Shown: in pieces, positions 32,599 through 41,203 of the stretch
Layout of the letters: each line of letters begins with the position of its first letter
Numbering within the stretch: position 1 is the first letter of the stretch
Origin: Variovorax sp. OV329
GTDB lineage: Bacteria > Pseudomonadota > Gammaproteobacteria > Burkholderiales > Burkholderiaceae_C
Direction of reading: 5' to 3'
Length of the DNA stretch: 64,000 nucleotides
Assembly (NCBI RefSeq): GCF_900114785.1
Contig: NZ_FOUG01000022.1
Location: 24,007-88,006 of the forward strand
Position numbers and translations under genes: made by a program
The notes under the pieces: generated by a model
Told to the model about the DNA's origin: nothing
What the model saw: the letters and a program-made list of their open reading frames with translations, nothing else
The model's database searches: none

Positions 32599-35500
32599 TC
32601 AGGCCAGCTGTGCGGCGAGCAAGCGCGCCACGTGAATGGCTTCGCGCTGCGCGCCGTCCGCGATCTGGTGCCGGCAGCTGGTGCCGTCGGCCACGACGAT
32701 GGCGTCGGGGCGCTTGCGCACCGCGGGCAGCAGGCTGGCTTCCGCCATCTGCATCGACACCTGGTAGTGGGAAGCCTCGTAGCCGAAGCTCCCCGCCATG
32801 CCGCAGCACGAACTCTCGATCAGTTCAGGCTTAGCGCCCGGAATCATCCTGAGGACGTCCAGGATCGGACTGACGGCGCCGAAGGCCTTCTGGTGGCAGT
32901 GGCCGTGCAGCAGGATCGGCTGCGCGGTGGGCTTGAGTTCGAGTTGGAAGCGGCCGGCCTTCGCCTCACGCGCGATGAACTCCTCGAACAGCAGCGCCTG
33001 GCCGGCCACGGTCTGCGCCTTCTCGCCCAGGCCCATGACCAGTGCCTCGTCGCGCAGCGTCAGCAGGCACGAGGGCTCCAGCCCCACGACCGCGATGCCC
33101 GCCTGCGCCAGCGGCAGCAGCGCGTCGATCAGCGCGCCGGCCCTGGCCTTGGCCTCCTCCACCATGCCGCTAGCGAGGTAGGTGCGGCCGCAGCAATGGT
33201 GGCCGCCATCCTTCTGAACCGTGTGCAGCAGGTAGCCGGCGGCACGGAGCACGCGTGCGGCGGCCAGCGCGTTCTCGCTTTCGAAGTTGCCGTTGAAGGT
33301 GTCGACGAAGAGCACCGCCACCTTCTGCCCTTCTTTCGCAGCGGCGATCGCCTGGTCGCGGCTGGCGAACAGCGAGGCATCGCCGGCGCGCCAGAAGGTG
33401 TCGCTGCGCCATTCAGGCAGTGAACGCTTCGCGGAAAGCCCCAGAACCTTTTCCCCGAGCCAGCGCGCGCCCGGCACGGTGTTGCGAAGGTTGAGCAGCC
33501 ACGGCACCCGGCTGGCCGCACGGGCGTAGTCCGGCAGGCGGGCGACCAGCCTGTCCTTGAGCGTGTGGCCGTGCTTCTTCTTGTAGTGCGACAGGAACTC
33601 TATCTTCATCCTGGCCATGTCCACACCCGTGGGGCAGTCGCGCTTGCAGCCCTTGCAGCCCACGCACAGGTCCATGGTCTCGTGCATGGCCTCGCTGGTG
33701 AAGGCGTCCGGCCCCAGTTGGCCCGAGATCGCAAGGCGCAGCGTGTTGGCGCGGCCCCGCGTCAGGTGCTGCTCGTCGCGCGTGACCCGGTAGCTCGGGC
33801 ACATCGTGCCGGCGTCGAACTTCCTGCAGTGGCCGTTGTTGTTGCACATCTCCACGGCCTTGGCGAAGCCGCCCGTGAGGTCGCCGCCGGTGCCCGGCGC
33901 CGTGGTCACTTCCGTCACCGGATCGGCCTGCACGTTCCACGCGGACCAGTCGAGCACCGGCGTGAGCGGGATGCGCCTGTACGGCCGCGGCGCGGTCTCG
34001 GGCGCGAAGCGGAACAGGCTGGCGTCGTCCATCTTCGGCGGATCGATGATCTTCCCGGGGTTGAAGAGGTTGATCGGATCGAGCTTGTTCTTGATGGAGC
34101 GGAAGGCCTCGTTGAGCGCCGGGCCGAACTGCCATTCGATCCACTCGCCGCGGCACAGGCCGTCGCCGTGCTCGCCGCTGAAGGCGCCCTTGTACTTGCG
34201 CACCAGCGCGCTCGCCTCCTCGGCAATCGCCCGCATCTTGGCAGCGCCGTCGGCGCGCATGTCCAGGATGGGCCGCACGTGCAGCGTGCCCACCGACGCA
34301 TGGGCGTACCAGGTGCCCCGGCTGCCGTACTTCGCGAACACCTCGGTAAGCCCGTCGGTGTATTCCGCCAGGTGCTCCAGCGGCACGGCGCAGTCCTCGA
34401 TGAAGCTAACGGGCTTGCCGTCGCCCTTGAGGCTCATCATGATGTTGAGCCCCGCCTTGCGCACTTCCCACAGGTTCTTCTGCGGCGCATCGTCCTGCAT
34501 CTCGACCACGCTGCCCGGCAGGCCGAGCTCGCCCATCAGCTCGACCAGGTCCTTGAGCCTGGGCAGCAGCGATGCCTTGTCGCCGCCCGAGAACTCGACC
34601 AGCAGGATCGCGGCGGGCCGGCCGACCAACGCCGTCTCGACGGTGGGGCGGAAGGCCGGGTTGGCCAAGCTCAGCTCGATCATCGTGCGGTCGACCAGTT
34701 CGACCGCCGTGGGGCCGAGCTTCACGATGTGCTGGGCCGAATCCATCGCCGCATGGAAGCTGGGGAAGTTGACGATGCCCAGCACCTTGGCGCGCGGCAG
34801 CTCGCTCAGCTTCAGCGTCAGGCTGCGGGTGTAGGCCAGCGTGCCTTCCGCGCCGATCAGCAGGTGCGCGAGGTTGACGCTGCCATCGGCCGTGTACGGC
34901 TTCTCGCTCTGGTTGTCGAAGATGTCGAGGTTGTAGCCCGCGACACGGCGCATCACCTTGGGCCAGTTCGAATGGATCTGCTCGCGGTGCTGCAGCGCCA
35001 GCTGCTGCACGTGCTGCGCGATGTCGCTGGCACGCCCGCTCAGCGCCGACACCGGGCCGAAGTCGACCAGTTCGCCATCGGACAGCCAGGCGCTCGCGCC
35101 GGCCACGTTGTGCACCATGTTGCCGTAGGCAATGGAGCGCGAGCCGCAGGAGTTGTTGCCGGCCATGCCGCCCAGCGTGGCTTGCGCGCTGGTGGACACG
35201 TCGACGGGATACCAGAGCCCGTGCGGCTTGAGCTGGGCATTGAGGTGATCGAGCACGATGCCCGGCTCGACCGTGACGGTACGGCGCTCCAGGTCCAGGT
35301 CCAGCACGCTTCGGAAGTGCTTGCTGTTGTCGATGACCAGCGCTGCACCCGTGGTCTGGCCGCACTGGCTGGTGCCGCCGCCACGTGCCAGGACCGGCAC
35401 CTTGAGATCGCGCGCCACGTCGATGGCGGTCGCGATGTCGCGCTCGGTCCTGGGGACCAGCACGCCCACGGGCATGATCTGGTAGATGGACGCGTCTGTC

Positions 35501-35643
35501 GCGTAGCGGCCGCGCGAAGCGGCGTCGAACAGCACTTCGCCCTGGGTCTCGGCCGCCAGGCGCCTGGCGAGGGCCTCGCAGGTGTCGTTGGGGGGCAGGA
35601 CGGTACCGGCTGGCTGGAGATGGCTCGCGGGCTCGATGCGCAT
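32599..35643 (-). CDS. FAD-binding and Fe-S D-2-hydroxyacid dehydrogenase, YdiJ-like
   Basis: A 1014-residue fusion. Residues 1-500 are a PCMH-type FAD domain (ARGGGTSQCGQ; GGMAGNNSCGSR) with its oxidase C-terminal half. From about 590 there is a ferredoxin-like part (CNNNGHCRKFDAGTMCPSYR, and CVGCKGCKRDCPTG near 665), then two CCG domains (HHCCGRTYLASG; ESSCCGMAGSFGYE) as in glycolate oxidase GlcF. E. coli YdiJ with the same layout acts on D-2-hydroxyglutarate. Here a GntR regulator and a class V aminotransferase nearby suggest oxidation of a hydroxyacid to a 2-oxoacid. Length is normal and no break is seen. Confidence 0.9.
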   Translation of the reverse strand: MRIEPASHLQPAGTVLPPNDTCEALARRLAAETQGEVLFDAASRGRYATDASIYQIMPVGVLVPRTERDIATAIDVARDLKVPVLARGGGTSQCGQTTGAALVIDNSKHFRSVLDLDLERRTVTVEPGIVLDHLNAQLKPHGLWYPVDVSTSAQATLGGMAGNNSCGSRSIAYGNMVHNVAGASAWLSDGELVDFGPVSALSGRASDIAQHVQQLALQHREQIHSNWPKVMRRVAGYNLDIFDNQSEKPYTADGSVNLAHLLIGAEGTLAYTRSLTLKLSELPRAKVLGIVNFPSFHAAMDSAQHIVKLGPTAVELVDRTMIELSLANPAFRPTVETALVGRPAAILLVEFSGGDKASLLPRLKDLVELMGELGLPGSVVEMQDDAPQKNLWEVRKAGLNIMMSLKGDGKPVSFIEDCAVPLEHLAEYTDGLTEVFAKYGSRGTWYAHASVGTLHVRPILDMRADGAAKMRAIAEEASALVRKYKGAFSGEHGDGLCRGEWIEWQFGPALNEAFRSIKNKLDPINLFNPGKIIDPPKMDDASLFRFAPETAPRPYRRIPLTPVLDWSAWNVQADPVTEVTTAPGTGGDLTGGFAKAVEMCNNNGHCRKFDAGTMCPSYRVTRDEQHLTRGRANTLRLAISGQLGPDAFTSEAMHETMDLCVGCKGCKRDCPTGVDMARMKIEFLSHYKKKHGHTLKDRLVARLPDYARAASRVPWLLNLRNTVPGARWLGEKVLGLSAKRSLPEWRSDTFWRAGDASLFASRDQAIAAAKEGQKVAVLFVDTFNGNFESENALAAARVLRAAGYLLHTVQKDGGHHCCGRTYLASGMVEEAKARAGALIDALLPLAQAGIAVVGLEPSCLLTLRDEALVMGLGEKAQTVAGQALLFEEFIAREAKAGRFQLELKPTAQPILLHGHCHQKAFGAVSPILDVLRMIPGAKPELIESSCCGMAGSFGYEASHYQVSMQMAEASLLPAVRKRPDAIVVADGTSCRHQIADGAQREAIHVARLLAAQLA

Positions 35644-35654
35644 GGGGTCAGGCT

Positions 35655-36350
35655 TCAGGTCTTGGCCGCGTTGGACCGTGGATAGATTTCACCGGCGCGC
35701 AGCAACTCCAGCACCGTGTCGCGCTTGCGGTTCAGGTGCTCGATCAGCACCTGGCGCATCGCGACGGGGTCGTGCGCAGCGAGCGCCTCGATCATCCGGC
35801 CGTGCTCCGCGACCGCGCTCGCCCACTTGGCTTCGTTCTGGTTGGTGCGAAAGCGCAGCGACTGCACGCGCGCGTTGATGGACCGGTAGGTGCTCGTCAG
35901 CACCGGGTTGCCGGCCGCGTCGTTGATCGCCGCATGGATGCGCGCGTTGATGCGGTAGTAGCCCGAGAGGTCGCGCCGCGAGAAGCAGGCCAACATCTCG
36001 TAGTGCAGCGCACGCAGCTCGGCCAGCTCCTCGTCGGAGATGCGCTGCGCCGCCAATTCGCCCGACAGGGCTTCGAGCGCCGAGAGCAATTCGAAGGTGT
36101 TGATCACGTCGGCCTCAGTCAGCTTGACCGCCACTGCGCCGCGATTGGGCAGCAGGTCCACCAGGCCCTCCGCCGCCAGCAGCTTGATGGCCTCGCGCAG
36201 CGGCGTGCGCGAGACGCGCAACTGCTCGCACAGCTCGCGCTCGTTGAGCTTGGCGCCGGGGGCGATGTGGCCCTCGATGAGCATCGTCCGCAGCCGCGAC
36301 GCCACCTGGTCATGCAGCGCGAGACGCGAGATTTCGATCACTTCCGCCAT
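35655..36350 (-). CDS. GntR-family regulator, FCD type
   Basis: A 231-residue regulator: winged helix at about 8-75 (LNERELCEQLRVSRTPLREA), FCD domain at about 85-215 with NARIHAAINDAAGNP and AEHGRMIEAL carrying likely metal-site His. ATG 36350 follows GGAAG; a longer in-frame head exists but would run through the operator. It is 11 bp upstream of the dehydrogenase gene on the same strand and divergent from the aminotransferase operon, so it can control both through the repeats at 36367 and 36433. Confidence 0.9.
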   Translation of the reverse strand: MAEVIEISRLALHDQVASRLRTMLIEGHIAPGAKLNERELCEQLRVSRTPLREAIKLLAAEGLVDLLPNRGAVAVKLTEADVINTFELLSALEALSGELAAQRISDEELAELRALHYEMLACFSRRDLSGYYRINARIHAAINDAAGNPVLTSTYRSINARVQSLRFRTNQNEAKWASAVAEHGRMIEALAAHDPVAMRQVLIEHLNRKRDTVLELLRAGEIYPRSNAAKT

Positions 36351-36366
36351 GGTTTTCTTCCTTCGG

Positions 36367-36383
36367 TTGCATTTTGAATGCAA
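36367..36383. promoter_or_regulatory. Operator candidate TTGCATT-TTG-AATGCAA
   Basis: Perfect 7-bp arms around TTG, 16 bases upstream of the GntR start. The right half (TTTTGAATGCAA) recurs exactly at 36438-36449 on the other side of the divergent promoter. Good autoregulatory position for the FCD-type GntR protein. Confidence 0.6.
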
Positions 36384-36400
36384 TTTCCCGGGCACTCAAT

Positions 36401-36414
36401 CCCTAGATCTAGGG
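36401..36414. promoter_or_regulatory. 14-bp perfect palindrome CCCTAGATCTAGGG
   Basis: Uninterrupted palindrome lying midway between the two GntR-type repeats in the divergent promoter. It could be a third binding site, for the same or another factor, or form a small hairpin in either leader. Confidence 0.4.
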
Positions 36415-36432
36415 GATAACCATCAGATCGTT

Positions 36433-36449
36433 TTGTGTTTTGAATGCAA
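36433..36449. promoter_or_regulatory. Second operator half-copy TTGTGTT-TTG-AATGCAA
   Basis: Matches the repeat at 36367 in 15 of 17 positions, with the left arm degenerate (TTGTGTT). It lies 25 bases upstream of the aminotransferase ATG. Centres of the two repeats are 66 bp apart, about six helical turns, so one protein could bridge them. Confidence 0.55.
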
Positions 36450-36473
36450 AACTGGCGCCGAAAGGACGGCCCC

Positions 36474-37715
36474 ATGCTTCAACTCGATTCCCACCCCACC
36501 GGCAGGCACTTCCTGCAGATCCCCGGCCCGAGCCCGGTGCCCGACCGCATCCTGCGCGCCATGAGCCTGCCCACCATCGACCATCGGGGGCCCGAGTTCG
36601 GCGTGCTCGGCCGCCAGGTGCTGAGCGGCATCAGGCAGGTCTTCAAGACGCAGCACCCGGTCATCATCTATCCGGCTTCGGGCACCGGCGCGTGGGAAGC
36701 GGCGCTGTCGAACACGCTGAGCCCCGGCGACCACGTGCTCATGTACGAGACCGGCCACTTCGCCTCGCTCTGGCAGAAGATGGCCACGCGGCTGGGCATC
36801 TCGACCGAGTTCCTGGCCTTCAATGGCTCCGACGAACATCTTCCGCAGGCGCCCGGATGGCGCCGCGGCGTGCAGGCGGACCTGATCGAGGCGCGCCTGC
36901 GCAAGGACAGCGAGAAGAAGATCAAGGCCGTGTGCGTGGTGCACAACGAGACCTCGACCGGCGTCACCTCCGACATTGCCTCGGTGCGCCGCGCCATCGA
37001 TGCCGCCGGCCACCCCGCGCTGCTGATGGTCGACAGCATCTCCGGCCTCGCCAGCGCGGACTTCCGGCATGACGAATGGGGCGTGGACGTCACCATCAGC
37101 GGCTCGCAGAAGGGCCTGATGCTGCCGCCGGGCATCAGCTTCAACGCCATCTCGCCGCGTGCGCTCGAAGCGATGAAGAGCGCGAAGCTGCCGCGCTCCT
37201 TCTGGGCCTGGGACGAGATCGTCGAGATGAACAAGGACGGCTACTGGCCCTACACGCCCAACACCAACCTGCTCTACGGCCTCTCGGAGGCGCTGGACAT
37301 GATCCTCGGCGAAGGCCTGGACAAGGTGTTCGCCCGCCACCAGCGCTGGGGTGCCGGCGTGCGCGCCGCGGTCAACGCATGGGGCCTGCCGATCCAGTGC
37401 GCCGACCCGGCCGTGTACTCCCCGGTGCTTACCGGCGTGATCACGCCCGAAGGCGTCGATGCGGACGCGGTGCGCCGCCTGATCCACCAGCGCTTCGACC
37501 TGTCCCTGGGCACGGGGCTGGGCAAGCTCAAGGGCCGCATGTTCCGCATGGGGCACCTGGGCGACAGCAACGACCTGACGCTCGTCGCCATGGTCGCCGG
37601 CGTCGAGATGGGGCTGAAGCTCTCCGGCGTGAAGCTCGCCGGCAGCGGCGTGCAGGCCACGATGGATTACTTCGCCGGCCATGCGGCGCCGGCCGCCCTG
37701 CAGAAGGCGGCCTGA
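36474..37715 (+). CDS. Class V aminotransferase, serine-glyoxylate type
   Basis: A 413-residue PLP enzyme of the serine/alanine-glyoxylate aminotransferase group. The PLP lysine is K213 in GSQKGLMLPPG, and the N-terminal GRHFLQIPGPSPVPDRILRA is typical. AAAGGA eight bases upstream sets ATG 36474; an upstream in-frame ATG at 36444 would overlap the operator. It could make glycine from glyoxylate or transaminate a related 2-oxoacid. First gene of an operon with a Bug receptor and a hydratase-family protein, opposite a hydroxyacid dehydrogenase. Confidence 0.9.
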   Translation: MLQLDSHPTGRHFLQIPGPSPVPDRILRAMSLPTIDHRGPEFGVLGRQVLSGIRQVFKTQHPVIIYPASGTGAWEAALSNTLSPGDHVLMYETGHFASLWQKMATRLGISTEFLAFNGSDEHLPQAPGWRRGVQADLIEARLRKDSEKKIKAVCVVHNETSTGVTSDIASVRRAIDAAGHPALLMVDSISGLASADFRHDEWGVDVTISGSQKGLMLPPGISFNAISPRALEAMKSAKLPRSFWAWDEIVEMNKDGYWPYTPNTNLLYGLSEALDMILGEGLDKVFARHQRWGAGVRAAVNAWGLPIQCADPAVYSPVLTGVITPEGVDADAVRRLIHQRFDLSLGTGLGKLKGRMFRMGHLGDSNDLTLVAMVAGVEMGLKLSGVKLAGSGVQATMDYFAGHAAPAALQKAA

Positions 37716-37750
37716 GGGTTCACGCGTTCGATCATAAAAACGGAGACAAC

Positions 37751-38731
37751 ATGCAACGACGTTCCTTCATCCAGGCCGCAGGCGTTGCCGCGGCGGCCAC
37801 CCTGGGCGTGCCCCAGGTGTTCGCGCAGGACTGGCCCTCGGGGCCGGTGCGCATCGTGGTCGGCTTTCCGCCAGGGGGCGGCACGGATGCGCTGGCCCGG
37901 GTGGTCGCGCAGAAGTTGACGGAGATGTGGAACAAGCCGGTCATCGTCGAGAACAAGGGCGGCGTGGCCGGCGTGCTGGCGGCCGAGTACGTGGCGACGC
38001 AGCCCAGCGACGGCAGCACGCTGCTGATGGCGCACATCAACAGCCACGCCCTGGCGCCCAGCCTGCAGCCCAAGCTGCGCTACAACGTGGAACGCGACTT
38101 CGTGCCCATCGTGCTGGTCGGCGTCACGCCCAACCTGCTGATCGCCAGCCCCACGCAGAAGGCCGTGACGGTGAAGGACATCACGGCCCTGTGCACCGCC
38201 GAGCCAGGCAAGGTGAGCTTCGGCTCGGCCGGCGCGGGCTCCGCCCAGCACCTGGCGCTGGAGATGTACAAGCTGCAGGCCAAGGTGGACGCGATGCACG
38301 TGCCGTACAAGGGCAGCGGTCCCCTGCTGGCCGACCTGATGGGCAGCCAGATTCAGTACAGCTTCGAGACGATGACGGCCGCCACGCCGCACGTGAAGAG
38401 CGGCAAGGTGATCGGCGTCGCGCAGACGCGGCTCAAGCGTGCCAAGGGGCATCCGGGCATCCCGACCATGCAGGAGCAAGGCTTCGAAGGCTTCGAAGCC
38501 ACCACCTGGTACGGGCTCGCCGGCCCCGGCAAGCTGCCGGCCAGCGTCGCCGACAAGATCAACCGCGATGTCAACACCGTGCTGGCCATGCCCGACGTGC
38601 AGGAGAAGCTCGACAACTACGGCGCCGAGGACGGTGGCGGCTCGCGCGAGAAGTTCGCCAGGTTCATCTCGAGCGAGATCGAGAAGTGGGGCCGCGTCGT
38701 CAAGGACGGCAACGTGAAGGTGGACGCATGA
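37751..38731 (+). CDS. Bug-family (TctC-like) periplasmic binding protein
   Basis: A 326-residue receptor with signal MQRRSFIQAAGVAAAATLG, which has a Tat-like RRSF motif, and the family block IVVGFPPGGGTDALARVVAQ. ENKGGVAGVLAAEYVA is the ligand loop. Placed between the aminotransferase and the hydratase genes, it probably binds the acid this operon consumes. Third Bug gene of the window without TctA/TctB. Confidence 0.9.
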   Translation: MQRRSFIQAAGVAAAATLGVPQVFAQDWPSGPVRIVVGFPPGGGTDALARVVAQKLTEMWNKPVIVENKGGVAGVLAAEYVATQPSDGSTLLMAHINSHALAPSLQPKLRYNVERDFVPIVLVGVTPNLLIASPTQKAVTVKDITALCTAEPGKVSFGSAGAGSAQHLALEMYKLQAKVDAMHVPYKGSGPLLADLMGSQIQYSFETMTAATPHVKSGKVIGVAQTRLKRAKGHPGIPTMQEQGFEGFEATTWYGLAGPGKLPASVADKINRDVNTVLAMPDVQEKLDNYGAEDGGGSREKFARFISSEIEKWGRVVKDGNVKVDA

Positions 38732-39483
38732 CCGACCTGGCGAGCACCCTGGCCTCGGCCTGGCGCGAGGGCCGCACCCTGGATGCCGCGCCGTGGCAGG
38801 ACGGTATTGCCGACGCGGCGCAGGCATACGACGCGCAGGACCGCCTGGCGCAGGCGATGGGCTGGTTCGGCACGGCCGTCCCCGGCCACTGGAAGTCCGG
38901 CGGCCCCTCGCGCGAGGCGGTGCTGACGCATGCACCCCTGCCGCCGTCGGGCGTGCGCGCCAGCGTAGCGGACTACAGCGACATGCATTTCCACCGTCCC
39001 GGCATCGAATCCGAGATTGCGCTGCGCCTGGGATCCGCCGTGACACCCGAAGCCGCCGCGGCGCTCACGCCGGAAGGTGCGGCAGCCCTGGTCGATGCGA
39101 TGACCGTCTCGATCGAGATCGTCGACTCGCGCTGGGAGGACCCGGCCAATGCCTCTGCTCTGCTGCGCCTGGCCGACCTGCAATCGCACGGTGCGCTGGT
39201 CCTGGGCGCCTGGGTGCCTTACGCCCCGCGCGACTGGGCGGCGCAGACCTGCGAGACGCGCATCGGCGCCCATGCACCCGATCTGCGCCAGGGCGCGCAC
39301 TCGCTGGGCGACCCGGCGTGGCTGCTGCCGACCTGGCTGCGGCATGCGACTCGCCACGGCGCCACCGTGCCCGCCGGCACCGTCGTCACCACCGGCTCGT
39401 GGGTCGGCGTGCTGCCGATCCGCAAGGGCGAGACGGTGGCGGTCGAGTTCCCGGGCATCGGGCGGGCCGAAGCACGTCTTTGA
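38728..39483 (+). CDS. 2-oxopent-4-enoate hydratase/FAH-superfamily protein
   Basis: A 251-residue protein of the hydratase/decarboxylase branch of the fumarylacetoacetase superfamily. The metal-site pattern is seen as GIESEIALRLG with E-x-E and SIEIVDSRW with E and D. ATG 38728 overlaps the stop of the Bug gene. Relatives hydrate 2-hydroxypenta-2,4-dienoate or decarboxylate 4-oxalocrotonate, but no meta-cleavage genes are near, so a hydroxyacid or keto-acid substrate specific to this operon is as likely. Confidence 0.82.
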   Translation: MTDLASTLASAWREGRTLDAAPWQDGIADAAQAYDAQDRLAQAMGWFGTAVPGHWKSGGPSREAVLTHAPLPPSGVRASVADYSDMHFHRPGIESEIALRLGSAVTPEAAAALTPEGAAALVDAMTVSIEIVDSRWEDPANASALLRLADLQSHGALVLGAWVPYAPRDWAAQTCETRIGAHAPDLRQGAHSLGDPAWLLPTWLRHATRHGATVPAGTVVTTGSWVGVLPIRKGETVAVEFPGIGRAEARL

Positions 39484-39492
39484 GCGCCAGCC

Positions 39493-40338
39493 TCAGGCTG
39501 CGTACAAGGTGATCAGGAAGAGCGTGAAGCGGTAGCCCAGCACGATGAGGCCCACTGCCACGGCCAGGACAGCGGCCTGCACCACCCGCGCGACGCCCTT
39601 GGCCTGATAGACCGTCCCGATGGCCGCGTACAGGTAGATCGCGCAGGCGGCAAGGTTCGCGACGCTGAGCACGTTGTCGACCAGGGGCGTGTTGAGGTCC
39701 CCGATTCCCGACCACTCGCACACCTTGGCCGCCAGCAGGGCCAGGCAGAACACCAGCAGCAGGAAGGTGTAGAGGTGCAGGGAAAAGACGACGTGGAGCA
39801 TGAAGGGCCGGCGCCTGCGGAAGAACATCAAGGGCAGCAGCGCAGCGAAGGGAACGGTCATCAGCACGATGAGCGACTTGGCGTGCAGGACGACCGCGCG
39901 ATCGAAGACCGGCGCGAAGGTCTCCAGCGGTGTCCCGGTCTCCTCCAGCCGCCTTGCCAGCAGCGATTGAGCCAGTTCGCTCCAGTCCTGCTGGTGGAGG
40001 TGGGAGTGCAGGGTCGAGCTGAAGACGTTGATGCCCGTCAACGACTGCAGGAAGAAAAAGATCACATTGGCGATGAGGAAGAGCTGGAAGGGCGCGACGT
40101 AGGGTTTGCGCACGCCCTCCGTCCAGGCCAGCGTGAGTTCCCCGGGCCGAAGGACGAGGCGGCGCGTCGTGCGCAGCACCCGTGCGTCGATGCTGGTGAG
40201 GGCGTGAAACAGCTTTTCCGACAGGCCGCGCAGCGTCAGGTCATTCGGCTTGAGCGGCTCTTCCCCGCAGACCGGGCAGAAGGGCGTCGGCACACTGGTC
40301 TTGCAGGTGGGACAGGTCCGGGGTGCTGGCTCGGCCAT
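39493..40338 (-). CDS. DUF3667 membrane protein with zinc ribbon
   Basis: A 281-residue protein. An N-terminal zinc ribbon (C9, C12, C21, C24 in CPTCKTSVPTPFCPVC) is followed by a conserved soluble stretch (TRRLVLRPGELTLAWTEGVR, then KPYVAPFQLF) and about five helices. The combination matches DUF3667, of unknown role. Convergent with the hydratase gene (9 bp gap) and divergent from the esterase gene. Confidence 0.85.
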   Translation of the reverse strand: MAEPAPRTCPTCKTSVPTPFCPVCGEEPLKPNDLTLRGLSEKLFHALTSIDARVLRTTRRLVLRPGELTLAWTEGVRKPYVAPFQLFLIANVIFFFLQSLTGINVFSSTLHSHLHQQDWSELAQSLLARRLEETGTPLETFAPVFDRAVVLHAKSLIVLMTVPFAALLPLMFFRRRRPFMLHVVFSLHLYTFLLLVFCLALLAAKVCEWSGIGDLNTPLVDNVLSVANLAACAIYLYAAIGTVYQAKGVARVVQAAVLAVAVGLIVLGYRFTLFLITLYAA

Positions 40339-40425
40339 GGCATCGCTCCATTGCGGTCTGGGCGCATTGTCGACCAGTACCCCCTCGGCGTGCTGCCGCG
40401 GAGGCGCGTGCTACCTTCACCCTCG

Positions 40426-41064
40426 ATGATCAAGCGACGACAACTGCTCCTGCTGGCCGGCCTGCCGCCTGCCCTTGCCCTCGCGGCCTGCGGAAAGCGC
40501 AAAACGACCGCGACCGCATTGAAGTCCGATGCGCGCGTGCTGGCGCTGGGCGACAGCCTGACTGCCGGCTATGGCGCCACGGCCGAACAGTCCTGGCCAA
40601 CGATCCTGGCGCAGCTGACCGGCTGGCAGATCGACAACGAAGGCCTCAACGGCGACACCTCTGCCGGGGCACTGCAGCGCCTGCAGGCCCTGCTGGCCGA
40701 TGGGCACTATGACGCGGTGCTGGTGGGCATCGGCGGGAACGACATGCTGCGCGGCATGTCCATGCAGGCGACCAAGGACAACGTCGCCGCCATCGTGCGC
40801 GCCGGCCTCGCGCACACCCCCTACGTCGCGCTCATTGCGACGCCGGCGCCCGAGCCGCTTCGCGCATCGATGGGGTCGCTCAGCGACGCCGGCTTCTACG
40901 AAGAGGTGGCAAGGGCCGAGAAGGCGCTGCTGATTCCGCAGGTGTATTCCGCCGTGCTGTCCGACGCGGCACTGCGCTCGGACCGGATCCATGCCAATGC
41001 CCAGGGCTACGCCTTGATCGCGCAGCAACTGGCCGACCGACTGAAGGCCGCCGGCTGGCGCTGA
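40426..41064 (+). CDS. SGNH-family esterase, TesA-like lipoprotein
   Basis: A 212-residue hydrolase. S44 is in GDSLTAGYG, the oxyanion block is GIGGNDML, and the Asp-His pair is in DRIHANAQGY. The N-terminus (LLLLAGLPPALALAAC) ends with a lipobox Cys22, so it should be lipid-anchored, unlike E. coli TesA which is free in the periplasm. Arylesterase or lysophospholipase activity is expected from the family. Operon partners are not apparent. Confidence 0.9.
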   Translation: MIKRRQLLLLAGLPPALALAACGKRKTTATALKSDARVLALGDSLTAGYGATAEQSWPTILAQLTGWQIDNEGLNGDTSAGALQRLQALLADGHYDAVLVGIGGNDMLRGMSMQATKDNVAAIVRAGLAHTPYVALIATPAPEPLRASMGSLSDAGFYEEVARAEKALLIPQVYSAVLSDAALRSDRIHANAQGYALIAQQLADRLKAAGWR

Positions 41065-41203
41065 GTCCATCCTGGTCGCCGACTCGACGCGACGCCGCTG
41101 GCCGATGCCACGACCGAGCGCTGCTTTGGCACAACATTCGCCCGTTCTCAAGCGACAGGACGTGTGCTGAAATCTCGGCTCCACAGGACGGAGCAGGCAG
41201 GAG

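Noticed and set aside
33565..35685. A 706-residue plus-strand frame opposite the FAD/Fe-S dehydrogenase
   Set aside because: Low-complexity shadow translation; the dehydrogenase on the other strand has all its motifs.
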